DNA of 6,562 bases from Propionibacterium sp. (lineage in GTDB: Bacteria; Actinomycetota; Actinomycetes; Propionibacteriales; Propionibacteriaceae): contig DURG01000242.1 in assembly GCA_012837465.1 (NCBI GenBank), positions 1 through 6,562 on the forward strand. Direction: 5' to 3'. Each line of letters opens with the position of its first letter. Positions within the stretch are counted from its first letter, which is position 1. Below, one piece after another: positions 1 through 6,562 of the stretch. The translations under genes were made by a program, and so were the position numbers. A model generated the notes under the pieces. That model saw nothing but the letters and a program-made list of their open reading frames with translations, did no database searches and had not been told where the DNA came from.

Positions 1-434
1 GCGAACAGGGTGCCGGTGCGCATGACCGGCCCGGCCCACACGGCCTCGCGCTTGATCTCCGGGTCCCGGTCGAACGCGCTGGGCAGCATCGGGTTCTGCT
101 GGGGGAGGCCGAGGTCCACCAGGTAGCTGAGGGCGTCCGCGCCGATCCCGAGCCGCAGCGAAATCGGCCCCTTGCGCACGGTGCCCTGCACCACCCCGGC
201 GTGCCGGGCCCCCTTCAACGACTCCGGACCCGCCCAGAGCACCGAGGACAGCCCGCCCTCGCGCGCGAGCGAGCCGACGGCGTCGCCGAGGGCGCACCCG
301 GCGAGCAGGCGGAGGGCCCGGTAGAGGCTGGACTTGCCCGCCCCATTGGGCCCGGTCACGACGGTGACGCGCCCGAGCCGCACCACGACGTCGCGCAGCG
401 ACCTGTATCCGGCGACGGCGAGGGTCCTGTACAT
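1..434 (-). CDS. AAA family ATPase, RecF/SMC-like (N-terminal part, runs off window)
   Basis: The reverse strand from an ATG at 434 is open to the window edge, giving 144 codons and no stop. The N-terminus starts with a RecF/SMC-type first strand (MYRTLAVAGYRSL) followed by a Walker A motif, GPNGAGKSS, at residues 28-36 (Lys34). The stretch REGGLSSVLWAGPE near residues 58-71 resembles a widespread family of predicted ATPases (COG4637-like) of roughly 370-400 residues, so well over half the protein lies outside the window. The signature motif and Walker B are not visible. Members are cytoplasmic ATPases whose role is mostly unknown; a DNA-related role is often assumed by analogy with RecF. The start is supported by a TAGGCT box 7 nt upstream and no good Shine-Dalgarno, suggesting a leaderless mRNA. 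The gene lies on the same strand as the nitrobindin gene but is separated by about 490 bp of non-coding sequence, so it is probably a separate unit. Confidence 0.85.
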   Translation of the reverse strand, partial: MYRTLAVAGYRSLRDVVVRLGRVTVVTGPNGAGKSSLYRALRLLAGCALGDAVGSLAREGGLSSVLWAGPESLKGARHAGVVQGTVRKGPISLRLGIGADALSYLVDLGLPQQNPMLPSAFDRDPEIKREAVWAGPVMRTGTLF

Positions 435-441
435 GTCCGCG

Positions 442-447
442 AGCCTA
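442..447 (-). promoter_or_regulatory. Candidate -10 box (TAGGCT) for the AAA ATPase gene
   Basis: On the minus strand TAGGCT ends 7 nt before the ATG at 434, so transcription would start at or next to the start codon. The same hexamer at the same distance precedes lipA. No recognisable TTGACA-like -35 box is seen, which is common in actinobacteria. Confidence 0.5.
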
Positions 448-499
448 ACGGCCCCCACCGACACCCGGCCCGAGCCCGCCGGTCCCCGAGCCAGATGCC

Positions 500-600
500 G
501 GTCCCTGAGCCTGCTGCCTGCGAGGCGCCGTGCTGAGCCGCTCGTGAGGAACGAACGAGCGTGTCGAAGTAAACGAGCAGCGCAGCAGATCGAAGGGCCC
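500..600. repeat. Nested imperfect palindrome, about 101 bp
   Basis: Three sets of inverted arms are nested about one centre. The outer pair is ggtccct (500-506) with agggccc (594-600), one mismatch. The middle pair is ctgctgc (511-517) with gcagcag (582-588), perfect. The inner pair is cgctcgt (539-545) with acgagcg (555-561), perfect, enclosing a 9-nt loop. A second acgagc lies at 573-578 and could compete for the inner arm. The flanks (gtccctgagcctg and tcgaagggccc) look like the ends of a dispersed palindromic intergenic element. That it is dispersed is an inference from general resemblance and cannot be shown from one window. Confidence 0.55.
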
Positions 601-624
601 CCGCAGCTTGTTCAGGGCCTTGGC

Positions 625-667
625 CGCTTGGCTACCGCACGCCCAGCCATCTGTGTGTAGCCAAGCG
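625..667. repeat. Perfect 11-bp inverted repeat (stem-loop)
   Basis: cgcttggctac at 625-635 is the exact reverse complement of gtagccaagcg at 657-667, leaving 21 nt between them. With the C at 636 bulged, 637-640 can pair further with 653-656, leaving a loop of about 12 nt. Neither side is followed by a T-tract, so it does not look like a standard intrinsic terminator. Confidence 0.6.
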
Positions 668-733
668 TGCCCGCTTCGGTTCGAGCACAGCAGCGGACTT
701 GACCCCATGGTGCCGACAGGGTTTACGTCGGGG

Positions 734-836
734 CCGGGAAGTGCCGGGCCGCGAGCTATCTTTTGAGCCGAATGCAGCACCCCGCAACGTCGCCAACGGC
801 GGGTTAGCAGCAGGCTCGCGGCCCGGCACTTCCTGG
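734..836. repeat. Inverted pair of a 20-bp GC-rich repeat unit
   Basis: The unit gctcgcggcccggcacttcc at 814-833 is the exact reverse complement of 737-756. The arms extend to 734 and 836 with one mismatch, giving about 23 bp. The spacer is 57 nt and contains a smaller cgcc-aac-ggcg hairpin. As RNA this would form a long, very stable stem. On the minus strand it lies downstream of the nitrobindin stop codon and could protect or end that transcript, but no T-tract follows. Confidence 0.65.
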
Positions 837-904
837 ACACGGCGGAACCGGCCTCGAGCACAGGGACAGGCCCGGCGCAACCCGGCTCGCGGCCCGGCAC
901 TTCC
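813..904. repeat. Direct pair of the same repeat unit (813-833 and 884-904)
   Basis: The 21-bp sequence at 813-833 recurs identically at 884-904, with the two copies starting 71 bp apart. With the inverted copy at 737-756 this makes three copies of one unit within 170 bp. The sequence between the direct copies is not itself repeated. The last copy ends 22 bp before the stop codon of the nitrobindin gene. Confidence 0.65.
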
Positions 905-926
905 GCACAGCGGGCGACCCCAGGCC

Positions 927-1430
927 TCAGGGGACCGACGTGATGCGCTCGGACGACTGCTCGGCGCGGCTGAGGTTGGACGTGAGGTGACGTTGCAGCG
1001 GGTGGTTCACCGCGGCCATGTCGAAGCTCGTCTTCAACGCATCACCCAGGAGCGCGTAGCTGCGGGAGGTGGCGTCGACCTGCTTCGCCGTCGACGTGTT
1101 GAGGATCCGCCCCTCGAGGAATAGCCGGATCTCGTCCTTGGCGACCTCGAGGCGACCCTCACAGAGCTCGACCTGGCCCGTCGGGAGGGCCAGCACGAAC
1201 TCCACCGTGTCCGGCGCGGGCACCCGCAGGTAGCCGGTCTCGACGTGCATCAGCGCGTTCTCGGCGTTCCAGGTGCGCTGGCGGTACTCGAGGAACGGCT
1301 TGCCGATGTTGGTGAAGCTGATCTCCTCGATGTAGTCGAAGTTCTTGATCGTGGGGTATTCCCCCTCTCCGGCACCCTCCCAGGTGCCGACGAGCGGGGC
1401 CAGGGGCTCTAATGCGGGGTGGAGGTCCAT
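927..1430 (-). CDS. Nitrobindin-like heme-binding beta-barrel protein (FABP family, DUF1794)
   Basis: The 167-residue product matches the bacterial nitrobindin/FABP-like family, usually about 160-190 residues; Mycobacterium tuberculosis Rv2717c is the studied member. The family motif GxWxGxGxGxYPTI is complete at residues 15-28. It is followed by the usual FDYIEEISFTNIGKPFLEYRQRTW segment. Near the C-terminus, NHPLQRHLTSNL at 142-153 carries His148, at the position expected for the proximal heme-iron ligand. The family forms a ten-strand barrel binding ferric heme, and members isomerise peroxynitrite to nitrate; that activity is inferred here from family membership. The protein should be cytoplasmic, as no signal peptide or membrane segment is seen. 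The ATG at 1430 has no Shine-Dalgarno but sits 6 nt after TAAGCT, suggesting a leaderless start. About 13 residues follow the conserved C-terminal helix region. The gene is divergent from the aldo/keto reductase across 36 bp. Confidence 0.88.
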   Translation of the reverse strand: MDLHPALEPLAPLVGTWEGAGEGEYPTIKNFDYIEEISFTNIGKPFLEYRQRTWNAENALMHVETGYLRVPAPDTVEFVLALPTGQVELCEGRLEVAKDEIRLFLEGRILNTSTAKQVDATSRSYALLGDALKTSFDMAAVNHPLQRHLTSNLSRAEQSSERITSVP

Positions 1431-1436
1431 GCATCG

Positions 1437-1442
1437 AGCTTA
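1437..1442 (-). promoter_or_regulatory. Candidate -10 box (TAAGCT) for the nitrobindin gene
   Basis: TAAGCT on the minus strand ends 6 nt before the ATG at 1430, fitting transcription that starts on the start codon. With a 17-bp spacer its -35 region would fall at 1460-1465, over the putative ribosome-binding bases of the divergent reductase gene. Confidence 0.45.
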
Positions 1443-1453
1443 GCCCCGGCTGG

Positions 1454-1459
1454 CACACT
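1454..1459 (+). promoter_or_regulatory. Candidate -10-like box (CACACT) and GGGAGG before the reductase start
   Basis: CACACT ends 7 nt before the ATG at 1467, the leaderless spacing, although it departs from TANNNT at the first base. GGGAGG at 1460-1465 resembles a Shine-Dalgarno but lies only 1 nt from the ATG, unusually close. Either reading supports 1467 as the start. Which one operates cannot be decided from sequence. Confidence 0.3.
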
Positions 1460-1466
1460 GGGAGGC

Positions 1467-2285
1467 ATGATCGACGACCTCCAACTCCTCGACGGCTTCC
1501 GTCTCCCCGCTCTCGGCTTCGGCCTGTACAAGGTGCCCCTCGAGCAGACCGAGGAGGTCGTGGTCGCTGGCGTCGCGGCCGGCTACCGACTCGTCGACGG
1601 CGCGGAGTTCTATGCCAATGAAAGCCAGGTCGGCAGGGCGCTGCACCGCATCGACATCGACCGCTCCCTGCTCACCATCACCAGCAAGTTCTGGGGCGAG
1701 GAGAGTCAGGACCGCGACGCCGTCCTCGCCTCCTTCGACGCGACGGAGAAGGCGCTGGGCACCGCCGTCGACATCTACATGATCCACTGGCCGCGCCCCA
1801 ACCGGAACCAGTACGTCGACGTGTGGCGCACCCTCATCGAACTGCGCGACGCCGGCCGCGTCCGCTCGATCGGCGTGTCAAACTTCACCAAGGAGCACGT
1901 TGGCCGCCTCATCGACGAGACGGGGGAGGCCCCGGTGCTCAACCAGGTGGAGTTGCACCCCTACCTGCAGCAGAGGGAACTGCGCGAGTTCCATGCCCAG
2001 CACGGCATCATCACCCAGGCGTGGAGCCCGCTGGGCCGCGGCAACGTGCTCGAGGACCCGTTGGTGCAGGAGATCGCGGCCGCTCACGATGTGACGCCGG
2101 CGCAGGCGATCATCCGCTGGCACCTCCAGTTGGGCAATTCGGTGATCCCGAAGTCGGTCAACCCCGAACGGCTCGCCAGCAACCGCGACGTGTTCGGCTT
2201 CGAGCTGACCGACGAGGACATGGCGCGCTTCGAGACCCTTGAGCAGGGTAAGCACTACGGCACCACGCCCGACGAGCGCCAGTAG
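1467..2285 (+). CDS. Aldo/keto reductase, AKR5-like (2,5-diketo-D-gluconate reductase type)
   Basis: The product is 272 residues, normal for bacterial AKR5-type enzymes. The catalytic tetrad is complete: Asp44, Tyr49 (DGAEFYANE), Lys74 (ITSKFW) and His107 (YMIHWPRP). Other family landmarks are LGFGLYKVP at 17-24, SIGVSNF at 134-140, NQVELHPYLQQ at 159-169, the QAWSPLGRG segment at 184-192, and IPKSVNPERLASN at 227-239 for the NADPH 2'-phosphate and adenine. It should be a soluble NADPH-dependent reductase of aldehydes or ketones; the true substrate is unknown. The tetrad Asp is followed by Gly45 where Thr is common. The frame is open up to an ATG at 1419, but those 16 extra codons overlap the divergent gene and lack family similarity, so 1467 is preferred. 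The stop codon directly abuts the stop of the convergent ABC-F gene. Confidence 0.92.
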   Translation: MIDDLQLLDGFRLPALGFGLYKVPLEQTEEVVVAGVAAGYRLVDGAEFYANESQVGRALHRIDIDRSLLTITSKFWGEESQDRDAVLASFDATEKALGTAVDIYMIHWPRPNRNQYVDVWRTLIELRDAGRVRSIGVSNFTKEHVGRLIDETGEAPVLNQVELHPYLQQRELREFHAQHGIITQAWSPLGRGNVLEDPLVQEIAAAHDVTPAQAIIRWHLQLGNSVIPKSVNPERLASNRDVFGFELTDEDMARFETLEQGKHYGTTPDERQ

Positions 2286-4052
<1,767 letters not shown>

Positions 4053-4055
4053 GGA

Positions 4056-4814
4056 TCAGCGGCCGCGCATGGCGGCGCGAGCGCCCTTCATGGAGATGGG
4101 GCCCTTCGGAATGGGGGCCTTGGGGCGCATCGCATCGAGAGCGCGGAGGCGCTGGCGCACCTCGCCGATCTTGGCGGGGGTGAGCACCTTCGGCATCTTC
4201 TTGATGTGGCCGGCCAGTTCGTCGAGTGGCACCTGGCCGGCGCCCTTGCCCATCTGGATGGTCTTGACCTCGACGCCGTAGGCGACCTGCTCGTGCTTGC
4301 GCTTCTCGCTGGTCAGCAGCGGCTTGAGGCGCCCGGCCTCGCCCTCACCGATCAGGATGAGGCCGCCGGGGCCGAGCGTGCGGTGCACGACGTCCATGTG
4401 CTTGGTCACGGCGATGACCGGATCCGAGACCCACTTCTTCGGCAGCATCTGCAGCGCCACCTCGCCGGAGCCGGCCTGGCCCTCGTAGCGGGTGTAGACG
4501 GCCTTGCGGGCGCGCCACGCGAAGACCGACATCGCGCCCAGCAGGCCTGCCGACAGCCCGACGAGGCCCCAGATGAGCGGGGCGTCGAGCAGGAAGCCGA
4601 TGACCAGCAGGATGGCGAACGGGACGAGGAAACCGCCGAGCATCAACCAGGGCAGCGCCTTGTCGTGCTCCTTGGTCATCTTGTAGGTCTCGACCATTTG
4701 ACGCCAACGACCCCAGTCCGCGGGGTTGGTGGAGTTGCGCTTGCGCAGCTTCTCGGCGCGCATTTCGGCCTTCTGCTTGGCCTCGAAAGCCTTTGCGCGT
4801 TCGCTTTTCGCCAT
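4056..4814 (-). CDS. DUF4191 integral membrane protein
   Basis: The product is 252 residues and matches the actinobacterial DUF4191 family of unknown function, which commonly sits immediately downstream of lipA. It has a charged Lys/Arg-rich N-terminal segment (1-55), two transmembrane helices (about 55-76 and 80-99) separated by a short turn, then a soluble domain (about 105-252) with a basic, Met/Pro-containing tail (MRPKAPIPKGP near 229-239). With both helices adjacent, the N-terminus and the large C-terminal domain should lie on the same side, probably the cytoplasm given their positive charge. The frame is open back to an ATG at 4976, inside lipA. The ATG at 4814 is preferred because it begins the family-typical MAKSERAK sequence and has GGAGAGG 5 nt upstream. 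The gene lies 14 bp after the lipA stop and 3 bp before the ABC-F start, so it is almost certainly co-transcribed. No enzymatic motif is seen. Confidence 0.87.
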   Translation of the reverse strand: MAKSERAKAFEAKQKAEMRAEKLRKRNSTNPADWGRWRQMVETYKMTKEHDKALPWLMLGGFLVPFAILLVIGFLLDAPLIWGLVGLSAGLLGAMSVFAWRARKAVYTRYEGQAGSGEVALQMLPKKWVSDPVIAVTKHMDVVHRTLGPGGLILIGEGEAGRLKPLLTSEKRKHEQVAYGVEVKTIQMGKGAGQVPLDELAGHIKKMPKVLTPAKIGEVRQRLRALDAMRPKAPIPKGPISMKGARAAMRGR

Positions 4815-4819
4815 GACAG

Positions 4820-4826
4820 CCTCTCC
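4820..4826 (-). promoter_or_regulatory. Ribosome-binding site (GGAGAGG) of the DUF4191 gene
   Basis: GGAGAGG on the minus strand ends 5 nt before the ATG at 4814 and lies within the 14-bp gap after the lipA stop. It is the clearest Shine-Dalgarno in the window and decides the start of the DUF4191 gene over the far upstream ATG. Confidence 0.75.
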
Positions 4827-4828
4827 AG

Positions 4829-5761
4829 TCAGTTCTTCGTGCGGGCATCCATCGCCGTGCGGTAGAGCCGTCCGGCTCGGTACGACGAGCGTACGAGCGG
4901 CCCGGACAACACGCCAGAATATCCGATCTCGCGGGCTTCCCTGTCCAGCTCCTCGAACTCTTCCGGCGTCACCCACCTGTCGATGGGGTGCAGGGTGGCG
5001 TTGGGGCGCAGGTACTGCGTGATCGTGATCAGTTCGGCACCCGCGTCGTACAGGTCCTGGAGGGCCTCGGAGATCTCCTCGCGGGTCTCGCCCATGCCCA
5101 GGATGAGGTTCGATTTCGTGACCAGCCCGCGGTCGCGCGACATGCGCAGCACCTCCAGGGAGCGGTCGTAGCGGAAGCCGGGGCGGATGCGCTTGAAGAT
5201 CCGCGGCACCGTCTCGACGTTGTGCGCGAACACCTCGGGGCGCGCGTCGAACAGTTGGCCGAGGAGTTCCTCCTTGCCGGAGAAGTCCGGGGCCAGCATC
5301 TCGACGCCCACGCCCGGGTTGACCGAGTGGATCTGGCGGATGGTCTCGGCGTAGAGCCAGGCGCCCTCATCCTCGAGGTCGTCGCGGCACACGCCGGTGA
5401 TGGTGGCATAGCGCAGGCCCATCTTCTTCACGGACTGGGCGACGCGCAGCGGCTCGGCCGGATCGTAGCCGTCGGGCTTGGCGGATTCGATCTGGCAGAA
5501 GTCGCATCGCCGGGTGCACTTGTCGCCGCCGATGAGGAAGGTGGACTCGCGGTCCTCCCAACACTCGTAGATGTTGGGGCAGCCGGCCTCCTGGCACACG
5601 GTGTGGAGTTCGCCGCTGTTGACGATCTCCTGCAGGTCCCGGTAGTTGGGCCCCATCTTCGCGGTGGTCTTGATCCACCCGGGCTTGCGTTCGATCGGGG
5701 TCTCTGCGTTCTTCGCCTCGACTCTCAGGAGTCGGCGTCCGTCAGGCTGCACTGCTGTCAC
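4829..5761 (-). CDS. lipA: Lipoyl synthase LipA
   Basis: This 310-residue radical-SAM enzyme inserts two sulfurs into protein-bound octanoyl groups to make lipoyl cofactors for the 2-oxoacid dehydrogenases and the glycine cleavage system. The auxiliary [4Fe-4S] cluster, which is the sulfur donor, is marked by Cys56, Cys61 and Cys67 (CQEAGCPNIYEC) and by the C-terminal RSSY motif (291-294), whose serine is the fourth ligand. The radical-SAM cluster cysteines are Cys82, Cys86 and Cys89 (CTRRCDFC). Other family segments are ERKPGWIK (24-31), HNVETVPRIFKRIRPGFRY (180-198) and ITQYLRP (247-253). The stretch TGVCRDDLEDEGAW (122-135) has an extra Cys125, and Glu132 where Gly is usual. A GTG start at 5761 fits the short actinobacterial N-terminus and lies 7 nt after TAGGCT, suggesting a leaderless mRNA. 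It is the first gene of a lipA-DUF4191-ABC-F cluster. No lipB is in the window. Confidence 0.97.
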   Translation of the reverse strand: MTAVQPDGRRLLRVEAKNAETPIERKPGWIKTTAKMGPNYRDLQEIVNSGELHTVCQEAGCPNIYECWEDRESTFLIGGDKCTRRCDFCQIESAKPDGYDPAEPLRVAQSVKKMGLRYATITGVCRDDLEDEGAWLYAETIRQIHSVNPGVGVEMLAPDFSGKEELLGQLFDARPEVFAHNVETVPRIFKRIRPGFRYDRSLEVLRMSRDRGLVTKSNLILGMGETREEISEALQDLYDAGAELITITQYLRPNATLHPIDRWVTPEEFEELDREAREIGYSGVLSGPLVRSSYRAGRLYRTAMDARTKN

Positions 5762-5768
5762 AGTGAAC

Positions 5769-5774
5769 AGCCTA
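5769..5774 (-). promoter_or_regulatory. Candidate -10 box (TAGGCT) for the lipA cluster
   Basis: TAGGCT on the minus strand ends 7 nt before the GTG at 5761, placing transcription start on the start codon. It is identical in sequence and spacing to the box before the AAA ATPase gene. A 17-bp spacer puts the -35 region at 5792-5797, touching the right arm of the intergenic dyad. Confidence 0.55.
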
Positions 5775-5776
5775 GT

Positions 5777-5794
5777 ACGCCCGCCAGGGGGCGT
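5777..5794. promoter_or_regulatory. 6-6-6 dyad between divergent promoters, candidate operator
   Basis: ACGCCC (5777-5782) and GGGCGT (5789-5794) are perfect inverted arms with a 6-bp spacer. The dyad is centred at 5785.5, half a base from the midpoint between the two divergent -10 boxes, and its arms fall where both -35 regions would be. That suits a dimeric regulator acting on both lipA and the EamA gene. In GC-rich DNA a 6-bp perfect dyad can also arise by chance. Confidence 0.35.
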
Positions 5795-5797
5795 CGC

Positions 5798-5803
5798 TAG
5801 AGT
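5798..5803 (+). promoter_or_regulatory. Candidate -10 box (TAGAGT) for the EamA transporter gene
   Basis: TAGAGT ends 6 nt before the GTG at 5810, again the leaderless spacing. Its first three bases are also the in-frame TAG stop that closes the transporter's reading frame upstream, so the GTG at 5810 is the first possible start in that frame. Confidence 0.5.
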
Positions 5804-5809
5804 GTCGCC

Positions 5810-6562
5810 GTGCTGCGCTCCGACGACGCCCGCTGCGGCGTGTGGTTCCTGGTCGTGGCCGGGGTCGCCTGGGGCACCTCCGGCACGCTCGGCACGCTCC
5901 TGAACGCGACGGCGGGTGTGGGCTTCCTCACCATCGCCGGCTACCGGATCTTCGTCGGCGGCCTGATCCTGTTCGCTGTTGGCCTGATCACCCGCACGCT
6001 CAGGTTCCCCAGAGAACGCTCAGGTTGGATGCGCGTCGTGGCCATGGCTGCCTGCTCGATCGCCTACCAACTGGGCTTCTTCAGCTCCGTCGGCGTCCTG
6101 GGCGTGTCCATCGCAACGCTGATCACCGTGGGCTCGGCACCGGTCATGGTGCTGGCCGTTGACCTCCTCGCGGGCCGTCAGCGCATCAGCGTGCCGTTGG
6201 TGACCGCGCTGCTGTGCACCGCCGTCGGCCTCGCACTGTTCATGGGCGGGCCGCCGTCGGGGGTGGCGCTCGACGATGCGCTGCTGGGCACCGGGCTGGC
6301 ACTGCTGGCCGGTGCCGCCTTCGCGGCGATCAGCCTGCTGGGAGCGCGGCCGGTGGCCGACTACGACGACGCCACGGGCACCAGCGTCGCCTTCCTGGTG
6401 GGTGGGGCGGTCCTGTTCGCGGCCGCCGCCACGGTGGGGCAGCAGGTGCTGTTCACGCCCACCGCGCCGTCGTTGGCGTACGTGCTGGGCCTGGGGCTCA
6501 TCCCGTCGGCGATCGCCTACCTGGCGTACCTCAGGGGCCTGCGCTCGCAGACGTCCACCACC
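5810..6562 (+). CDS. EamA/DMT-family transporter (3' end outside window)
   Basis: A GTG at 5810 opens 251 codons that run to the right edge without a stop. The protein is strongly hydrophobic with eight visible membrane spans (about residues 12-30, 37-60, 73-94, 99-120, 127-146, 156-177, 192-212 and 221-241). This fits the ten-helix drug/metabolite transporter (EamA) fold, usually about 300 residues, so roughly the last two helices are missing. Family-like landmarks are GVAWGTSGT in helix 1 (18-26), YRIFVGGLIL after the start of helix 2 (45-54), and IPSAIAYLAYLRGLR near 231-245. Members of the superfamily export amino acids, nucleotides or drugs, but substrate cannot be read from sequence. 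There is no Shine-Dalgarno; a TAGAGT box 6 nt upstream suggests a leaderless mRNA. The gene is divergent from lipA across 48 bp. Confidence 0.9.
   Translation, partial: MLRSDDARCGVWFLVVAGVAWGTSGTLGTLLNATAGVGFLTIAGYRIFVGGLILFAVGLITRTLRFPRERSGWMRVVAMAACSIAYQLGFFSSVGVLGVSIATLITVGSAPVMVLAVDLLAGRQRISVPLVTALLCTAVGLALFMGGPPSGVALDDALLGTGLALLAGAAFAAISLLGARPVADYDDATGTSVAFLVGGAVLFAAAATVGQQVLFTPTAPSLAYVLGLGLIPSAIAYLAYLRGLRSQTSTT

Larger units (their letters stand above)
435..926. other. Repeat-rich intergenic region without a convincing gene
   Basis: This 492-bp gap lies between the 3' end of the nitrobindin gene and the 5' end of the AAA ATPase gene. Several frames are open across it, including a 151-codon minus-strand frame. 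None has a recognisable protein family, a proper ribosome-binding site or a conserved-looking product, and the frames run through inverted repeats. The content is a nested palindrome (500-600), an 11-bp hairpin (625-667) and a 20-bp unit occurring three times (737-756 inverted, 814-833 and 885-904 direct). A 10-mer, tcgagcacag, also occurs at 681-690 and 853-862. It should contain the 3' end of the nitrobindin transcript and the AAA ATPase promoter. I see no clear intrinsic terminator with a T-tract. Confidence 0.6.

Noticed and set aside
677..700. ggttcgag, resembling a tRNA T-arm
   Set aside because: The flanking bases do not form the 5-bp T-stem and no acceptor or anticodon arms fit around it.
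445..900. 151-codon minus-strand open frame across the intergenic region
   Set aside because: It starts and runs through the inverted and direct repeats, has no ribosome-binding site and matches no family I recognise. It is most likely a chance frame in GC-rich repeat DNA.
500..904. CRISPR-like array
   Set aside because: Only three copies of one unit, one of them inverted, with unequal spacing and no cas genes nearby.
918..933. ccccaggcctcagggg as a terminator of the nitrobindin gene
   Set aside because: The stem is short with an internal mismatch, overlaps the stop codon and is not followed by a T-tract.
699..1124. Plus-strand open frame of 141 codons overlapping the nitrobindin gene
   Set aside because: Its 3' half is antisense to a well-supported gene and its 5' half lies in repeats; the product is Arg/Gly-rich with no family features.
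4815..4976. N-terminal extension of the DUF4191 protein to an ATG at 4976
   Set aside because: The extension lies inside lipA and lacks family similarity, whereas the ATG at 4814 has a strong Shine-Dalgarno.
4988..5800. 270-codon plus-strand open frame antisense to lipA
   Set aside because: It is the codon-bias shadow of lipA, with no protein-family features and no start signal.

Overview
This window looks like a chromosomal stretch from a high-GC actinobacterium. The evidence is strong G/C bias at third codon positions, GTG starts, several apparently leaderless start codons behind TANNNT -10 boxes, a DUF4191 membrane protein directly downstream of lipA, and a mycobacterial-type nitrobindin (FABP-like) protein. 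The family may be Propionibacteriaceae or a relative, but that is a guess from general resemblance, not something the sequence proves.

Layout, left to right. Positions 1-434 (minus) hold the N-terminal 144 residues of an AAA/RecF-like ATPase cut by the window edge. Positions 435-926 hold no convincing gene. They contain nested inverted repeats and a 20-bp unit present three times. Positions 927-1430 (minus) encode a nitrobindin-like heme beta-barrel protein. Only 36 bp separate it from the divergent aldo/keto reductase at 1467-2285 (plus). The reductase meets the next gene tail to tail with the two TAG stop codons directly abutting. Positions 5761-2286 (minus) form a compact cluster read leftwards: lipA (lipoyl synthase), a two-TM DUF4191 protein, and a Uup-type ABC-F ATPase, with gaps of 14 and 3 bp. 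Divergent from lipA is the start of an EamA-family transporter (5810 to the right edge, plus).

How the genes relate. lipA, DUF4191 and the ABC-F gene are probably co-transcribed from a promoter just upstream of lipA. The lipA/EamA intergenic region (48 bp) has two back-to-back -10 boxes with a 6-6-6 dyad almost exactly between them, a candidate shared operator or overlapping-promoter arrangement. The nitrobindin/reductase pair also uses a very short divergent promoter region. Four genes (AAA ATPase, nitrobindin, lipA, EamA) have a TANNNT hexamer 6-7 nt before the start codon, which fits leaderless mRNAs.

Most of the window is ordinary housekeeping or accessory actinobacterial sequence. I see no CRISPR array, insertion sequence, tRNA, rRNA or defence system. 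The part least explained by known features is the repeat-rich gap at 435-926.
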